From the NCBI GenBank assembly GCA_028023455.1, contig JAQFVV010000072.1:4906214-4970213 (forward strand): a stretch of DNA of 64,000 bases. The letters run 5' to 3'. Source of the stretch: Epiperipatus broadwayi. Taxonomy: Eukaryota > Onychophora > Udeonychophora > Euonychophora > Peripatidae. This document shows, piece after piece, positions 37,101 to 48,533 of this stretch (its first letter is position 1; the number at the start of each line of letters is the position of its first letter). The notes below the pieces were generated by a model. The model saw only the letters and a program-made list of their open reading frames with translations, was not told the origin of the DNA and searched no databases. A program made the translations under genes and the position numbers.

Positions 37101-40100
37101 TTATACTGGATACAATATTGTTTTCATTATAGAATTAAAATGTGATATTTTATCTTATTTTTCCGGTGTTCTTTCAAAATAGTCATTGTTTTCATTTATA
37201 ATATATCCAAAGTCAAAAAGATTTTCATAATTAACATCTACAAAAGCCCAAAAAATGCCAGTTTGCTTCAGTATAGTAAGTAATAAAAAACATACTGTAC
37301 CGGTCAGAATTGTATGTTCATTTAACAAGGTTTAGAATCTAAGCAAAAGTATCTAAATCCACTCATGCCCGAGATACACAGGTCAGGAGCAATCATGAAT
37401 TCTGCCCTATTTGCTCTTCTCTAAAACTATAACATTATAAACAACACTTCTGATGATAACAGATGAAATTTTATTCATTCTGGTCCCAGAGACACAGCAG
37501 AGAAACACGAGATCTATAGGGTAATTAATGTAAATAAATAATATCAAATCTTGGCTCAATCAAATATCTTATGTGAAAGGACAATTTATAAATTTTAAAT
37601 GAATTGCACACAGCTAGCATTGCAAAAGAAACATGAATTATAAAATAGTACCCATCAAGAATGAGCAAGAACAGAATAACCCAGAGATAAATATCTATTT
37701 GAAATAATCAGTTATAACTTCTAAATATTACTAACACTATTATAAATATTTAATGGAATTCAATGAGTGAGAGTCAGTAAGACACAACGCATGAGTAATT
37801 ATTAAAACATAATAATTTAATAAATATAAACAATTTAATTTACATTAGAAAACATAGCACAGATTTAATGTGGTTATTACTTTGCATATAAGCAACTGAT
37901 TTAGTATGCTAATGAGTTATAGTATAATAATAAATTAATGTTATCAATGCGGTAATCATTACTTTAAGTAATGATAAGGACATTTACAAATTCATCTCTA
38001 AAGAGAGGTTTACTTTTGATATGATAGTTAATAATTTATCGTTTATGAGCATATTTGGGCCTGTACAAATGAGGAATGGGTTAACCTAATAAGTTTTACT
38101 GTGACAATCCTAAAATATTCGATAAATGATAAATGAGTGGTTTACAAACATCACTGCGCCATGTCTTATAGATAATATGAGAATTACACATAAAAGAACT
38201 CGCAGTGCTAACTATAATGACAGCGTTTAAAATGGAGAAGATGTCCATCTTTGGACTGGAAGGCTTTATCACATATATGATTCCGCTTGTATTTATCACA
38301 AGGCAATATTCGAAAATATGAGTGGTAAGGATTCCATTGTACGCCCTCCGATGTTTCACATGCAGAGCCTTAATACTCTAATGTTTATCCTGAGATCGGT
38401 TATACCAAACCTCATTCCTATATGAGTTACGTGAAGAAAATCCGGAGTTCGGATGAATAAATATAATAAAGCAAAATATAATTCTTTAAAATGCTATCAT
38501 AAGGAAGCAACGTGAATATGGCTTAAGTCTTAAACGACTAATGAAATAATTTAAGCTTAAATAAAGCAATAATAGCACGCGTAACGCCATGATAAAATAA
38601 TAACCCACTCAGCATCGTACATGTAACTTTAATAAATTTAGGATGTCGAATATAGAAGAGGGAAAATATTATTTCATATTTAATAAGTCCAAGTATTTTA
38701 AACTACAATATATTATAAGCAATTTAACTCTTAATGGTGTATAAATAATAAATAGTTATTAAAATATATTAATAATCAAATTTATTTTAAGAAGATAAAA
38801 TGCATTTAAATATTGATAGTGACAACAAAAAAAGATTTATCTTATCCCATAATATAATTTTTAAACAATCTGCCATTAAGTATATATTTCAAATATTTAA
38901 CCGAGCGAACAGCGTTCAGTAAGAAATTTTACGTTTAACTATTTAAATATTCCAAAATATGGAATGATGATTGAAATAATATAAGTTCGCTAGATTAAAA
39001 CATTAGCATACTAAAACTAATTTAATAAGATATATATTTAAAATAAGTTTTGCCGCATGAAATAAAATAACTAGAGTGTGAAACTTAAAAAGCTAATGAT
39101 AGATTTAAAGTACATAATTCTTTGCTTAGCATTTCAAAGAACAAGTTTAAAACTTAAGAGAGAAAATCACAAATTTAATGATAATTAAGTTATAGTCAGT
39201 TACCAAATAAATAAAATTACATTATGATTACAATTAAGATTTAGGAAAGAAGTGAAGTGAGGAGAATTAAGAGTTCATTCTTCGGCAAAACGGATTACCT
39301 TTAGTATTTATGGCGGCCATTTAGCATAAAAACACGAAGTTTGGACGCAAAGGCAGAATATTGACAAAATAATGGTAAACATCTTCCAATAGTTCTTTCA
39401 CAGTTAAACATAACAGTTCTCAAGTAGCGATGGCATGGCACAAGGCAGGACAGAGACGATTTAAGATCAGGGAGGCAAATTGTTTTTACTCACAGTTCAT
39501 TTTGTTTCCACTCTCTAAACGAATATGAAAGAGAAAAGTGATTTGAACTCCTTCTGCGTGTTCCTAGAACTTCTGCTCCTCCTATACTTGAAATTTAGCA
39601 ATATTGGAAGATGTAAACAATATGTTCCAGAAAGCATTATTTAAACATATTTTTAAAATTGCAAATAATTTTAAAATATGATTTTTGGTTTGACTTGAAA
39701 TGAGAATGACATTTTTAAATTGTAATAATACTTTTTAGAATTTTCTGGCATTGCTTTTAGCTTTACATTAATCGTATTCATTTTTATATCTATAATACAT
39801 ATATGCACATACATAATTATCTAAGTGAAGGGAATTTACAAGCTTGGAAATAAAATATACTTAAGCTAAAATAATAATTCAATTGGTTACACATAACCAT
39901 TTTAAATAAACAGGGTGGAAGTGATATGTGTATATGTGTGTTTAACATTCCCAGATGACCAAATAAACATAAACTGGTTCAAACCCTACTTTAAAGGTAT
40001 GTAATGTCATCAGGCAGTGAAGTTAAATCTGTACTACAGATTTACCACTTCAATACTTTGGTCACATACAATAATAATTTGTAATAATATTAACTTTTTC

Positions 40101-41068
40101 ACACATTGGGATGATGGCCTAGAGAAAACCAGAAAAATCACTGTAATCGATTTAATTTTGAATTCTGCTGGTAAGCAATCTGTTGAAATATTTCACTATT
40201 TTTTTTTATTAAATTAGTAAACTCTTATACTTTTGCATTTTGATTTTTTTTATTTAGAAAAACTCTAAAGATCTCAGTATAATTGAATTGCAACAAAAGC
40301 AAAATATTTTAGTCCCACCTCCATATCTTTGATAGATATAGTCCTTTGTAATCTGTTTCAAGACCATTTGCTAGATTACTTTGAGAAAAAATTTGGAATA
40401 ACTTAAAACTTGATTTTTTTTGTAAAGTTTTATTATTAATATGCATGATTATTTTTTTATCAATAATTTTGTAATAACTAATAAAAATCAGAATTATATA
40501 TTATTATCCTGTTATTTTATACACATATGTTTTATTTTTAAAAATAGAAAGTAGTAACTTTTAGCATAGCATTAACAAAGAAGACCATAGTGATCTGTTC
40601 ATTCCACATTATATGTAAATGATGATTAATACATCATTATAGACACTATTAGGATAATTTGAGATTTTCTAAAAATTAGAAAGCAATTTTAATGTTTTAA
40701 AGCAGAATTTGATAGATTTATCAGAGTTGATATTCATTGGTATTTTAAATACAAATTTCTATTTAAAAAGATTTTGTTTATTTCCTGAAGTCACTGCTCT
40801 GCCAACTGTTCAATGATGGAACTATCATTTGTTATTACAAACTCATTTTTTTAGTATTTGCAAAGTTCAGATAATGATTATTTAGAATTTTTTTCATTGC
40901 AAATGTATATTACTACCAAATCAAGTCCAATTTATTGAATTCTGATATAGAATAATAATCAAAAGTTGAAAGCTTACAAGAAGTCTAACTAGGGAGAACA
41001 AATCTCTTGCAGTGCATAAGGATTAAATTTTAAAATGTATTCATTTGGTAAAATATATTCATTTAATC
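34188..41068. other. Long noncoding stretch without recognisable genes
   Basis: Open frames at 37000-37182, 38096-38359 and 40017-40217 show no domain. A short inverted motif around ACTAGTTT near 35650 (GCCTGATAAACGGC on the minus strand) faintly resembles a decayed hammerhead core. ATGGCGGCCAT at about 39310 is a YY1-like palindrome without an associated gene. Confidence 0.5.
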
Positions 41069-41250
41069 AATTTTATGGATTAAAATTTTTATGAACATTA
41101 TTTTGTTTGTGGCAAAAAATACGTTAATCTCATCATAATTGTAACCTATTTTGAGGAACAATTTTATGGATTAAAATTTTTATGAACATTATTTTGTTTG
41201 TGGCAAAAAATACGTTAATCTCATCATAATTGTAACCTATTTTGAGGAAA
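41069..41250. repeat. Two-copy 91-bp tandem duplication
   Basis: TTTTATGGATTAAAATTTTT begins at 41071 and again at 41162, and the copies are essentially identical through TGTAACCTATTTTGAGGAA. Confidence 0.88.
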
Positions 41251-43910
41251 AAAGAAAAAAAAAGATTTTGTTCATTATGCAATTAATAACCCATTTAATA
41301 TGATTAAAAGTTATTAAATGTAAGTTAAAAATATCATTTACTTGCTTAATTAAATCAATAACCTCATAATTTGTTTCCAGACAAAGGCAGCTTTTATTAT
41401 AAAAAAAAAATAAACCTTTACAATGCTTTAATTTTATGAATTGTGATTGCTGAATCAACTGTATATTACATTTCTTTATCATTTTTTATTTAATTTCACT
41501 GAATTTATGTAAAATAAATAAATTCATGAATTGTTTTAAAGAAAAATTAACAGCGATGAAAAAAAAATTCTGTTTTATTGGTTACATATTACAAAAATAA
41601 AAAAAATCCCAGATAATAGAAATGTAAAATACATCAAAAATAAATTTTATCATCTCCATTGTGTTAATTTTTTTTTTTTTTAAATTTTAAAATGTACATT
41701 ATGATTGTTATTATTATTATTTTAATGCTTCAATTTAATGAATTATGATTCAGGAAATATTTTCTTCTTATGTAAGAAACAAAATGGTGGACCATTAATG
41801 TCAAAGTTATAAAATTATTTTTAATATATATATATAGTTACTGAAATATTTTTATGCAGTAATATTTTGTTATTAATAATGTATTGTTTTTTTTTTTACT
41901 AATTAAGGACTTATTTATGCCAGATCTTTCATTTATGATGAATTTTAGAGAAACAGTTGTTCTTGCTAACTGGGATAACGGTGGATAAAATATTCCTACA
42001 TTTATAAACGTAATGTTATGTATCTCTAAAATACACGTTTTTGTTATCTAATTAATATTGACTATGAAAACAGTTAAATAATACTCCTGATTTTGATTGT
42101 TTATTTGATTTCTTTAATCTTATTTCATTTCATTCATTTAAACTTATTTAAATAAAATAAACACTGTTATCTCAGGTATTAGATCATCAGAAGAGGGGAA
42201 TAAAATATAACATGTTTATATGGCAACATGATATCAAGTCTGCACTATTTATAAACATTATGAATACAAAAGAAATTTGAGGATAATATTAAAACCAATA
42301 ATATATTAAAATAATAAATTAATAAGACAATATTATGAATTATTATATATAAAAGCAAATTAAATACACAAAAGTGTTTTAATATCATGAAATTTTCTTT
42401 ATATAGTTGACATTATAAATTATATGCTTGTAAATGTAAATTAATTATATATACTTTTGAGTTATGATGTAATTAGAGTGGATTTGAACCCAGACTTTCA
42501 AGATCCCTTTAGTCATCCACTCCATTGTTGATTTGTGTAGTTTTATATTTTAATGATGACCTGATATTATGAAAACAAGTTTTTTATATAGTATGTATAA
42601 TTTTAAAAATTGTATTTCTGACGGGAGTTATAGAAAAATAACAGTAAAACTATAGTTCAAATAGCTTGACAATTACAATGAAATTTATTTTAAAAAATAT
42701 TGCTTGTATTTATTATAAAATTAGCATAATGGAAGTTTATAAAGTTTTTTTAAAAAAAACTGTACCAAAACATTAGTGATTTAAGAGTGATTTATATGAT
42801 TCTTTGAAGAGTAGATAACTGTTAGTACTGACCTTCACATACTCTACTAAATAATACCTAATTCAATTGTAAATCCTAACATTTATTCTGACTTTAAGAA
42901 AACCTAACAGTCGTAAAAGGAATTATCAGGCTTCTATATCTGACGGTTTACATAATAGTTACAGCTGAAGTGACAAAAATATCTGATATGGACAGTACAA
43001 ATTTGTTCTGCTTAGATTCTTAAAGCTTAAATGAGGAATTGAAGAACCTTTTTTCATTTAATAACAAATCATTTTTTACAATATTTGTGGGAAAAATCTT
43101 TAAACCAATTATTACAAATTAATGTATTGAGAAACAGAAACAATAGATGTAGCCTTTTTTAATAGGGCATCAGTGTGCCATTAGTTTAAATACTTGGCAA
43201 TTGAATAATATTTAGATAATTAACATGTATAAATTAACTAAGCAGCTACTTGCAAATGAGTATGATCATTTCAATTCCAAGGGAATTTGAATTTAAATGG
43301 GGAGTGTGGCTGAAATAAAATAGCTGTGTGCAATGTATACTAGAGTTGAGTTCTGTAGTGACTGTACAAATGAGTGCTGGTTAGCATCAAATGTGCATCT
43401 TGGAGATCGTAGATCTTTTTCACATGTCTTTCATCATATATTTATAATTACATCCCTCCACAAGATGTTAAAAGTGGATAGAAACCAGTCTCTACCTTGC
43501 ATGAGAGTGGTATAGTGAAAATTACACTCCAGAAATATTCATTACTGAAGTTTCTCAACTACAACTATTATCACCTATACAATATGCTGGTCTGATATTC
43601 TATTTATTTGATTTTTTTTTTTTTATGCTAGTCTTTTAATTCCCAGTGCAATTTTTTTTTTCCTGAAAGACTTCACCAATATGTTATCTAATCGTAGCTC
43701 ATCATTATGTTCTATCTTTAATCATATCTTCTTAATGAAAGCAATCAATAATGCACTTTTTTGGAGTGTCTCTGAAATAACCTGTATAACACAAATGGGG
43801 TCGGTCTCTTCATGAAAACCATGCTCAAATTTATCATAAAATACATTTTTTTAGAAGTATGGTATCGTTTATACATTTGACATGTAAATATGATTTTATA
43901 ATAACATATT
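41251..43910. other. AT-rich noncoding stretch
   Basis: No gene recognised. A scrap of the subfamily D unit end (GGATTTGAACCCAGACTTTC) lies at about 42480-42530. The open frame at 43333-43515 has no recognisable domain. Confidence 0.5.
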
Positions 43911-44165
43911 TTACAGTATTATGTTAAGCAAACTAAAGAACTTGCACCTTTTTAGGATTTTACAGAGCTTCTTTAAATGAAATACTGCTATTGCCTTTAT
44001 CATACATCGACAGGTGTTCCAAATCTCACTCCCATATAGTAGATTAAGTAAAATAATACTTGAATATACAACTAATTTAATTACTGTAGTATGAATTATC
44101 CTATGTTTCAACTTGCTACAGGCAGCTCATCTGAATTCTTGTTGCACCTCAACATTTAAATTCGT
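43911..44165 (-). pseudogene. LINE reverse-transcriptase thumb fragment
   Basis: The minus-strand frame reads VIKLVVYSSIILLNLLYGSE and, after W, a stretch ending AVFHLKKLCKILKRCKF. This matches the post-catalytic segment of many LINE reverse transcriptases (K-x-VY-x3-VL-x2-LLYGSE-x-W, then FH-x3-LR-x-IL). The sequence upstream is broken by stops. It differs from the other LINEs in the window. Confidence 0.55.
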
Positions 44166-44710
44166 CTTTCTACTTAAAACAACTACAAGGACAATTAAAT
44201 TGGCTCATATTTTCAATCTAAAAGTTCCTGAATATTTTCTTCCCTTCACAGAAGTTGAGTTTTTTTTAAACTTTAATTACTAAATTCTATATATTGCATT
44301 CAAAACATTAAGTATATATACTACAGATTGCCTTTTGAATTAGCAAGGATATCACAATCATTATTCAACATATTGTAAATTCAAAAGTCAATATGATAAA
44401 GTTTCTGTTTTTACTTTTAATTGATTCAAATTAAAAATTCCACGCATGTGCGGCATCTTAATCTCTGATTCATGAAAATACCAATAAACTGTTCCAAAGA
44501 TATCGTAAAAATCAAAAATGAAATTGCAATTAGTACACATTTTTGTTTAATACCCATTTCCATTTTCCAATGCGTCATATTTTTCACCATAGTAATAACA
44601 CTTCTTTTAGAAGTTGTATAGTACGAATGAACAATCATTTAATTTCAGTGTTCACCAAAGTGTTTTATTTACTAAATCATTTCTTTATTGCTGATACTTT
44701 TCTTGTATTT
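44166..44710. other. AT-rich noncoding stretch
   Basis: Nothing recognisable was seen. Confidence 0.5.
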
Positions 44711-44880
44711 GTCTAGAAATAAAAGAGCTTGCTGGTTTTCTAATGATATTTTTACTTCTCCATTATAAGCTTGAATAATCAATAGATGCTGAAAGTATAT
44801 CCCGATATTCGTTTCTGGCTTATAGTTTTTATCAGTGAGTAATTTTGTATATAGATCTAATGGGATTTTTGGGGGGATGG
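44711..44880 (-). repeat. Decayed subfamily B-like hammerhead repeat
   Basis: On the minus strand CTCACTGATAAAAACTATAAGCCAGAAAC retains parts of the core (CTGATAA, GAAAC) and is followed by the GATTATTCAAGCTTATAATG end typical of related repeats at 28.8 and 45.2 kb. Stem III and the cleavage site are lost. Confidence 0.5.
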
Positions 44881-45130
44881 AATACATTCTTCCAGCAGCA
44901 AATTTCTATTGTCTTGTGTTCACTTTAATATATCAGCTGGAAATCAAAAACTTGTTGATATATTAAATCCAAGCCAATTTGCTGTACAATATTTATATGT
45001 TTTGGCATCCTCCATTTTATAAAAACTAGTTTCTTCTGTTCTTTGACCTGAATTAGTATAAAATCAGTTAAATATTATATGAATCAAACTTGCACACAGC
45101 TTTTCAGTATCAAATTTTATTTATACTATT

Positions 45131-45310
45131 TCAGTTCTGCCATATTGTAAGCTTGAATGATCAATAGATGCCAGATGGTAATGCTTATATTTTCAGACTA
45201 GTTTCCGGCTTATAAGCAGTAGTCTGGGGGTGTCAATAGGAATATATAATAAACACTGCCATCTAGCATCTTTTGATTATTCAAACTTATATTACACGGC
45301 AGAACTGGAA
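45131..45310. mobile_element. Foldback repeat with ~50-bp arms and decayed hammerhead
   Basis: Arms 45131-45178 and 45258-45310 pair (AGTTCTGCC...AAGCTTGAAT...GATGCCAGATGG). Inside, the minus strand has GCTTATAAGCCGGAAAC and the ACTAGTC palindrome plus cleavage-site sequence, but the CTGATGA half is gone. Confidence 0.6.
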
Positions 45311-46607
45311 TAGTACAAATGTGATTTGTCATTGAAAAACATAATAAATAAATAGACAATCTGCTAATACTGATATACACAGTACTTGGAAAATCACATG
45401 ATGTTTGCTTTTTTTTTTTTTTGTCTTAAGTTATTTCCATTGAAAATGCTTATAACATAATCAAAAGTACTTCTGTTTAGTTAATTTATATATTGTTATT
45501 GTTTTCATTAATATAATTTAAAATTTACATATATATATATATAAAATAAATAATAAGAAGAAAAACTCTTGTAATATACTGCATTATTTAATAAGTATAT
45601 AAAGCATTAGTTCTGCAAATTAATTCTTAAAATTTAAGACTTGCTTAACCTATAAAAGACTAAGATGGGCAGTTTTGACATTTTTTTAAAATTTATATTT
45701 ATTTTCACAAGTCTTTCAATGTTTTTTAAAGTGCCAATTAGTTTTATAACGAACTTTTGATCTATTCTTTATAAATATTTATATTTGATGGGCTTCTTCT
45801 CATATGAGAGGATACATACATAATTTTTCCAAAATATTGATTTTGCAGTAAATTTTCAAGAATTATAAATTTTGTAAGTAAAATAATCGAATAGCTTATT
45901 GTTGAGGAATTTGTAAGAAGTTTGAATATGGGAGTATCAGAACTGGCCATGGTCCGTGGACCTTGAATTCCAGAATCTGCCACTCTACCATTGCACCATA
46001 TCATGCAGGGCATAAAATTATGGCACATTATCTCACAAAATTCTTACTTCAAGGAATTTTTTATACCCATCAGATTCAGTTTGACTCATCTCTGTCCATA
46101 AGGTTTTAAATGTGAAGGAAGTTTTAAGATTAAAAAGTCAATGTTTAGAAAAAAGATGGAGTCACCATTATTAAAATTATTAGTTTTGTGTACTTCGGCT
46201 ATTTCATAATTATCTGCCAATTCGCTCCTAACTGTTTCATTTGTTTTTCGTGACTATTTAAAAATTTTGCTTCAGGTTTGCTCTTATTAGTATAGTTCTT
46301 GATTTACTTTAAACATATTATGAGTGTAAATCATCAAACAGATACTGGACACTCAGGAATGATATATAATTCCATATAATCTATTAAATACATGATATGA
46401 AACATGAGAGCTATGATTATGGTATTTGTCACCGAAAGTGCACTCAGCCTAAAATAAGAAAAGAAATAAAAACCGCTTCATAAAGTATTCGCATATGCGT
46501 ACACAAACAAATTACTTATAAGAGAAGGGAAAATTAATATTAAATTTTACATGATTAGAATTTATTTTTAACTGCTATTTTAATTCATACATACTAAATT
46601 TTTAATG
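45311..46607. other. AT-rich stretch, possible tRNA-like scrap
   Basis: No gene recognised. On the minus strand near 45985-46005 TGGTGCAATGGTAGAG resembles a pol III A box, but no B box follows at the expected distance. Confidence 0.4.
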
Positions 46608-46760
46608 CTCCCTTCAGTCATCTACTCCATCTTATGTAGCTGCTACACAAGCCCACGTATATGTGAAAAAGATAAAGTATCTCCAATAAGATGGAATGGA
46701 TAACTGGGAGCTTGAAAGTCTGTGCTCAAATCCCCTATAATTACATCTAGCTTAAGTATT
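46608..46760. repeat. Short foldback scrap of subfamily D
   Basis: GCTCCC...CTACTCCATCTTAT (from 46608) pairs with ATAAGATGGA...CTGGGAGC (to 46719), and the flank GTCTGTGCTCAAATCCCCT matches the subfamily D unit end. The ribozyme core is absent. Confidence 0.55.
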
Positions 46761-47375
46761 TACACTAAACAGTACTTATATTCAAATAAATCATTTAATA
46801 TATTTACGGAATAATTATTTGAAATAAAATAAGCACTGAATAAACAAATTTTGTAATTTAAGTCTATATAAAAGACATACTTGTAATACAATTTAATTTA
46901 ACAATCATTCATATTAAAACAGCTATAAAAATTATTAAGCCAAAAATAGAATAATTAATAATGAAAAAGTATCTGTTGTATTAATTTGAGGAAGAGAATA
47001 CATCCTCATATACTTGAATCTAGGTGAGTAAATATGTATGTGGATATGAATACGTCCACTTGCATTTTTTCAAAAAAAAAATTCCATTTTCCATAATTTT
47101 TTAAGTATGGCATAGTTTTTATTAAATTTGATAATTCATATTGGTAATTCCATAAATGTAAAAACTTTTATTCAAGGCAGAATGAGTATATAAGACAAGG
47201 AAATGGTTGACAGATAAACTTTTTACAGGAAATTACATGTGAAATTTACAACTTATAATTTTTTTTTTTTTTATATAATATTTTCCCCAAACTCTAACTG
47301 ACTGAATCTACAGATTTTGAGGATGTGGATTCAGCAGACTATTATATGTTAAATTTGTATATTTTAAAATAAATA
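46761..47375. other. AT-rich noncoding stretch
   Basis: Nothing recognisable was seen. Confidence 0.5.
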
Positions 47376-47477
47376 ATGTCATATGTATAAACAGTGAGGA
47401 TTGCCAATTCCTCTACAAGCTTTATGATAAATGCTTAGCCAGGGCCAGCACTTAAAAAAATATCTCTGTCAGGAACC

Positions 47478-47545
47478 CCTCCCCAAACCCCTGACCATGG
47501 TTTCGTGCTTTGGCACTCCTCAGAGAGGTGTCAGGGTAGGTTCAG
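47478..47545 (-). ncRNA. Hammerhead ribozyme, near-canonical (subfamily C, unit 1)
   Basis: The core is CTGAGGA (47517-47523), stem II GTGC-CAAA-GCAC (four perfect pairs closed by G-C) and GAAAC (47500-47504). Stem III is the palindrome ACCATGGT (47494-47501), with C at 47493 as the cleavage position in a GTC triplet. Inner stem I pairs six bases (CACCTCT region with AGGGGT), and beyond an internal mismatch a second helix (CCCTGA with TTGGGG) follows. Every conserved catalytic-core position is present; position 7 is G, which is allowed. Confidence 0.85.
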
Positions 47546-47914
47546 ACACTAGATCTAAAAATACCAACCCAAAGCCAAGCACTTAGCTAAAAGTTATCTA
47601 TTGAGTGGAAAATCTGAAATTTTCAGACATCTACATGTCTTCAAGCCCAGCTATCCAACTCAAATAGCTATATGGGGCTGATAGATCTTCAGCCATACCA
47701 TATATTAGTAGTCATAGCAATATAAAAATTGCATAAGACTTTTGGCAGAGACTATAAATAGTCAAAATAAGAGTCATAGATCAATTCATAGATCACATGA
47801 CCCTATCTCTTAAGCTTGTAAGTTATAAACAGTGAGGATTGCCAATTCCTCTACAAGCTTTATGATAAATGCTTAGCCAGGGCCAGCACTTAAAATATCT
47901 CTGTCAGGAACTTC

Positions 47915-47980
47915 TCCCCAAACCCCTGACCATGGTTTCGTGCTTTGGCACTCCTCAGAGAGATGTCAGGGTAGGTTTAG
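47915..47980 (-). ncRNA. Hammerhead ribozyme, near-canonical (subfamily C, unit 2)
   Basis: The core and stems II and III are identical to unit 1: CTGAGGA (47952-47958), GTGC/GCAC, GAAAC (47935-47939), ACCATGGT, GTC. It lies 435 bases from the unit 1 core in the same orientation, so a transcript of the minus strand would be cut twice. Confidence 0.84.
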
Positions 47981-48067
47981 ATGTCTGAAAATTTCAGATT
48001 TTCCACTCAATAGATAACTTTTAGCTAAGTGCTTGGCTTTGGGTTGGTATTTTTAGATCTAGTGTCT

Positions 48068-48135
48068 GAAACTACCCTGACACCTCTCTGAGGAGTGCCA
48101 AAGCACAAAACCATGGTCAGGGGTTTGGGGAGGGG
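48068..48135 (+). ncRNA. Hammerhead ribozyme motif, G12 mutated (subfamily C, inverted unit)
   Basis: CTGAGGA (48088-48094), GTGC/GCAC stem II and ACCATGGTC are intact, but the invariant G of GAAA is A (CACAAAACC). G12 acts as general base in known hammerheads, so this copy should be inactive. Confidence 0.78.
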
Positions 48136-48376
48136 TTCCTAACAGAGATATTTTAAGTGCTGGCTCTGGCTAAGCATTTATCATAAAGCTTGTAGAGGAA
48201 TTGGCAATCCTCACTATTTATAACTTACAAGCTTAAGAGATAGGGTCATGTGATCTATGAATTGATCTATGACTCTTATTTTGACTATTTATGTCATATG
48301 TATGTTTTGGCAATTTTAGAATTCTGTTCTAAATAAGCATTTATTTTTATATGACGCTATGCATACAATTGTATAC

Positions 48377-48533
48377 ATTCAAAGATCAGCCTTTCAAGGT
48401 AATTGTGCATGCGTCTTCTGCGAGTGTTAAATAATAAATACTATATCTTGTATTGTAGAGTGAAGTAGTCATTTATTATTTAACACTCGCAGAAGACGCA
48501 TGCACAATTAGCTTGAAAGGCTAATCTTTGAAT
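48377..48533. mobile_element. MITE-like palindrome with 63-bp arms
   Basis: Arms 48377-48439 and 48471-48533 are near-perfect reverse complements around a 31-bp loop. They include CTTCTGCGAGTGTTAAATAA and the AAAGAT(C/T)AGCCTTTCAAG words also seen at 857-905. No coding content. Target duplication was not resolved. Confidence 0.75.

Larger units (their letters stand above)
47389..48290. mobile_element. 902-bp hammerhead element (subfamily C) with 13-bp target duplication
   Basis: Identical ATGTCATATGTAT flanks (47376-47388 and 48291-48303) mark a complete insertion. Inside, unit 1 starts at 47391 and a partial unit 2 in direct order at 47829 (438-bp period). From about 47981 the sequence turns into an inverted copy reaching 48290. 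Units 1 and 2 carry near-perfect minus-strand hammerheads, and the inverted part a plus-strand one. The middle block (AATCTGAAATTTTCAGACAT, then a CTCAAATAGCTATATGGGG region) is shared with subfamily A. The direct-plus-inverted terminal layout and target duplication length fit Penelope-like integration. No ORF is present, so it depends on enzymes from elsewhere. Confidence 0.82.

Noticed and set aside
45985-46005. tRNA-derived SINE on the minus strand
   Set aside because: An A-box-like word is present but no B box at the right spacing.
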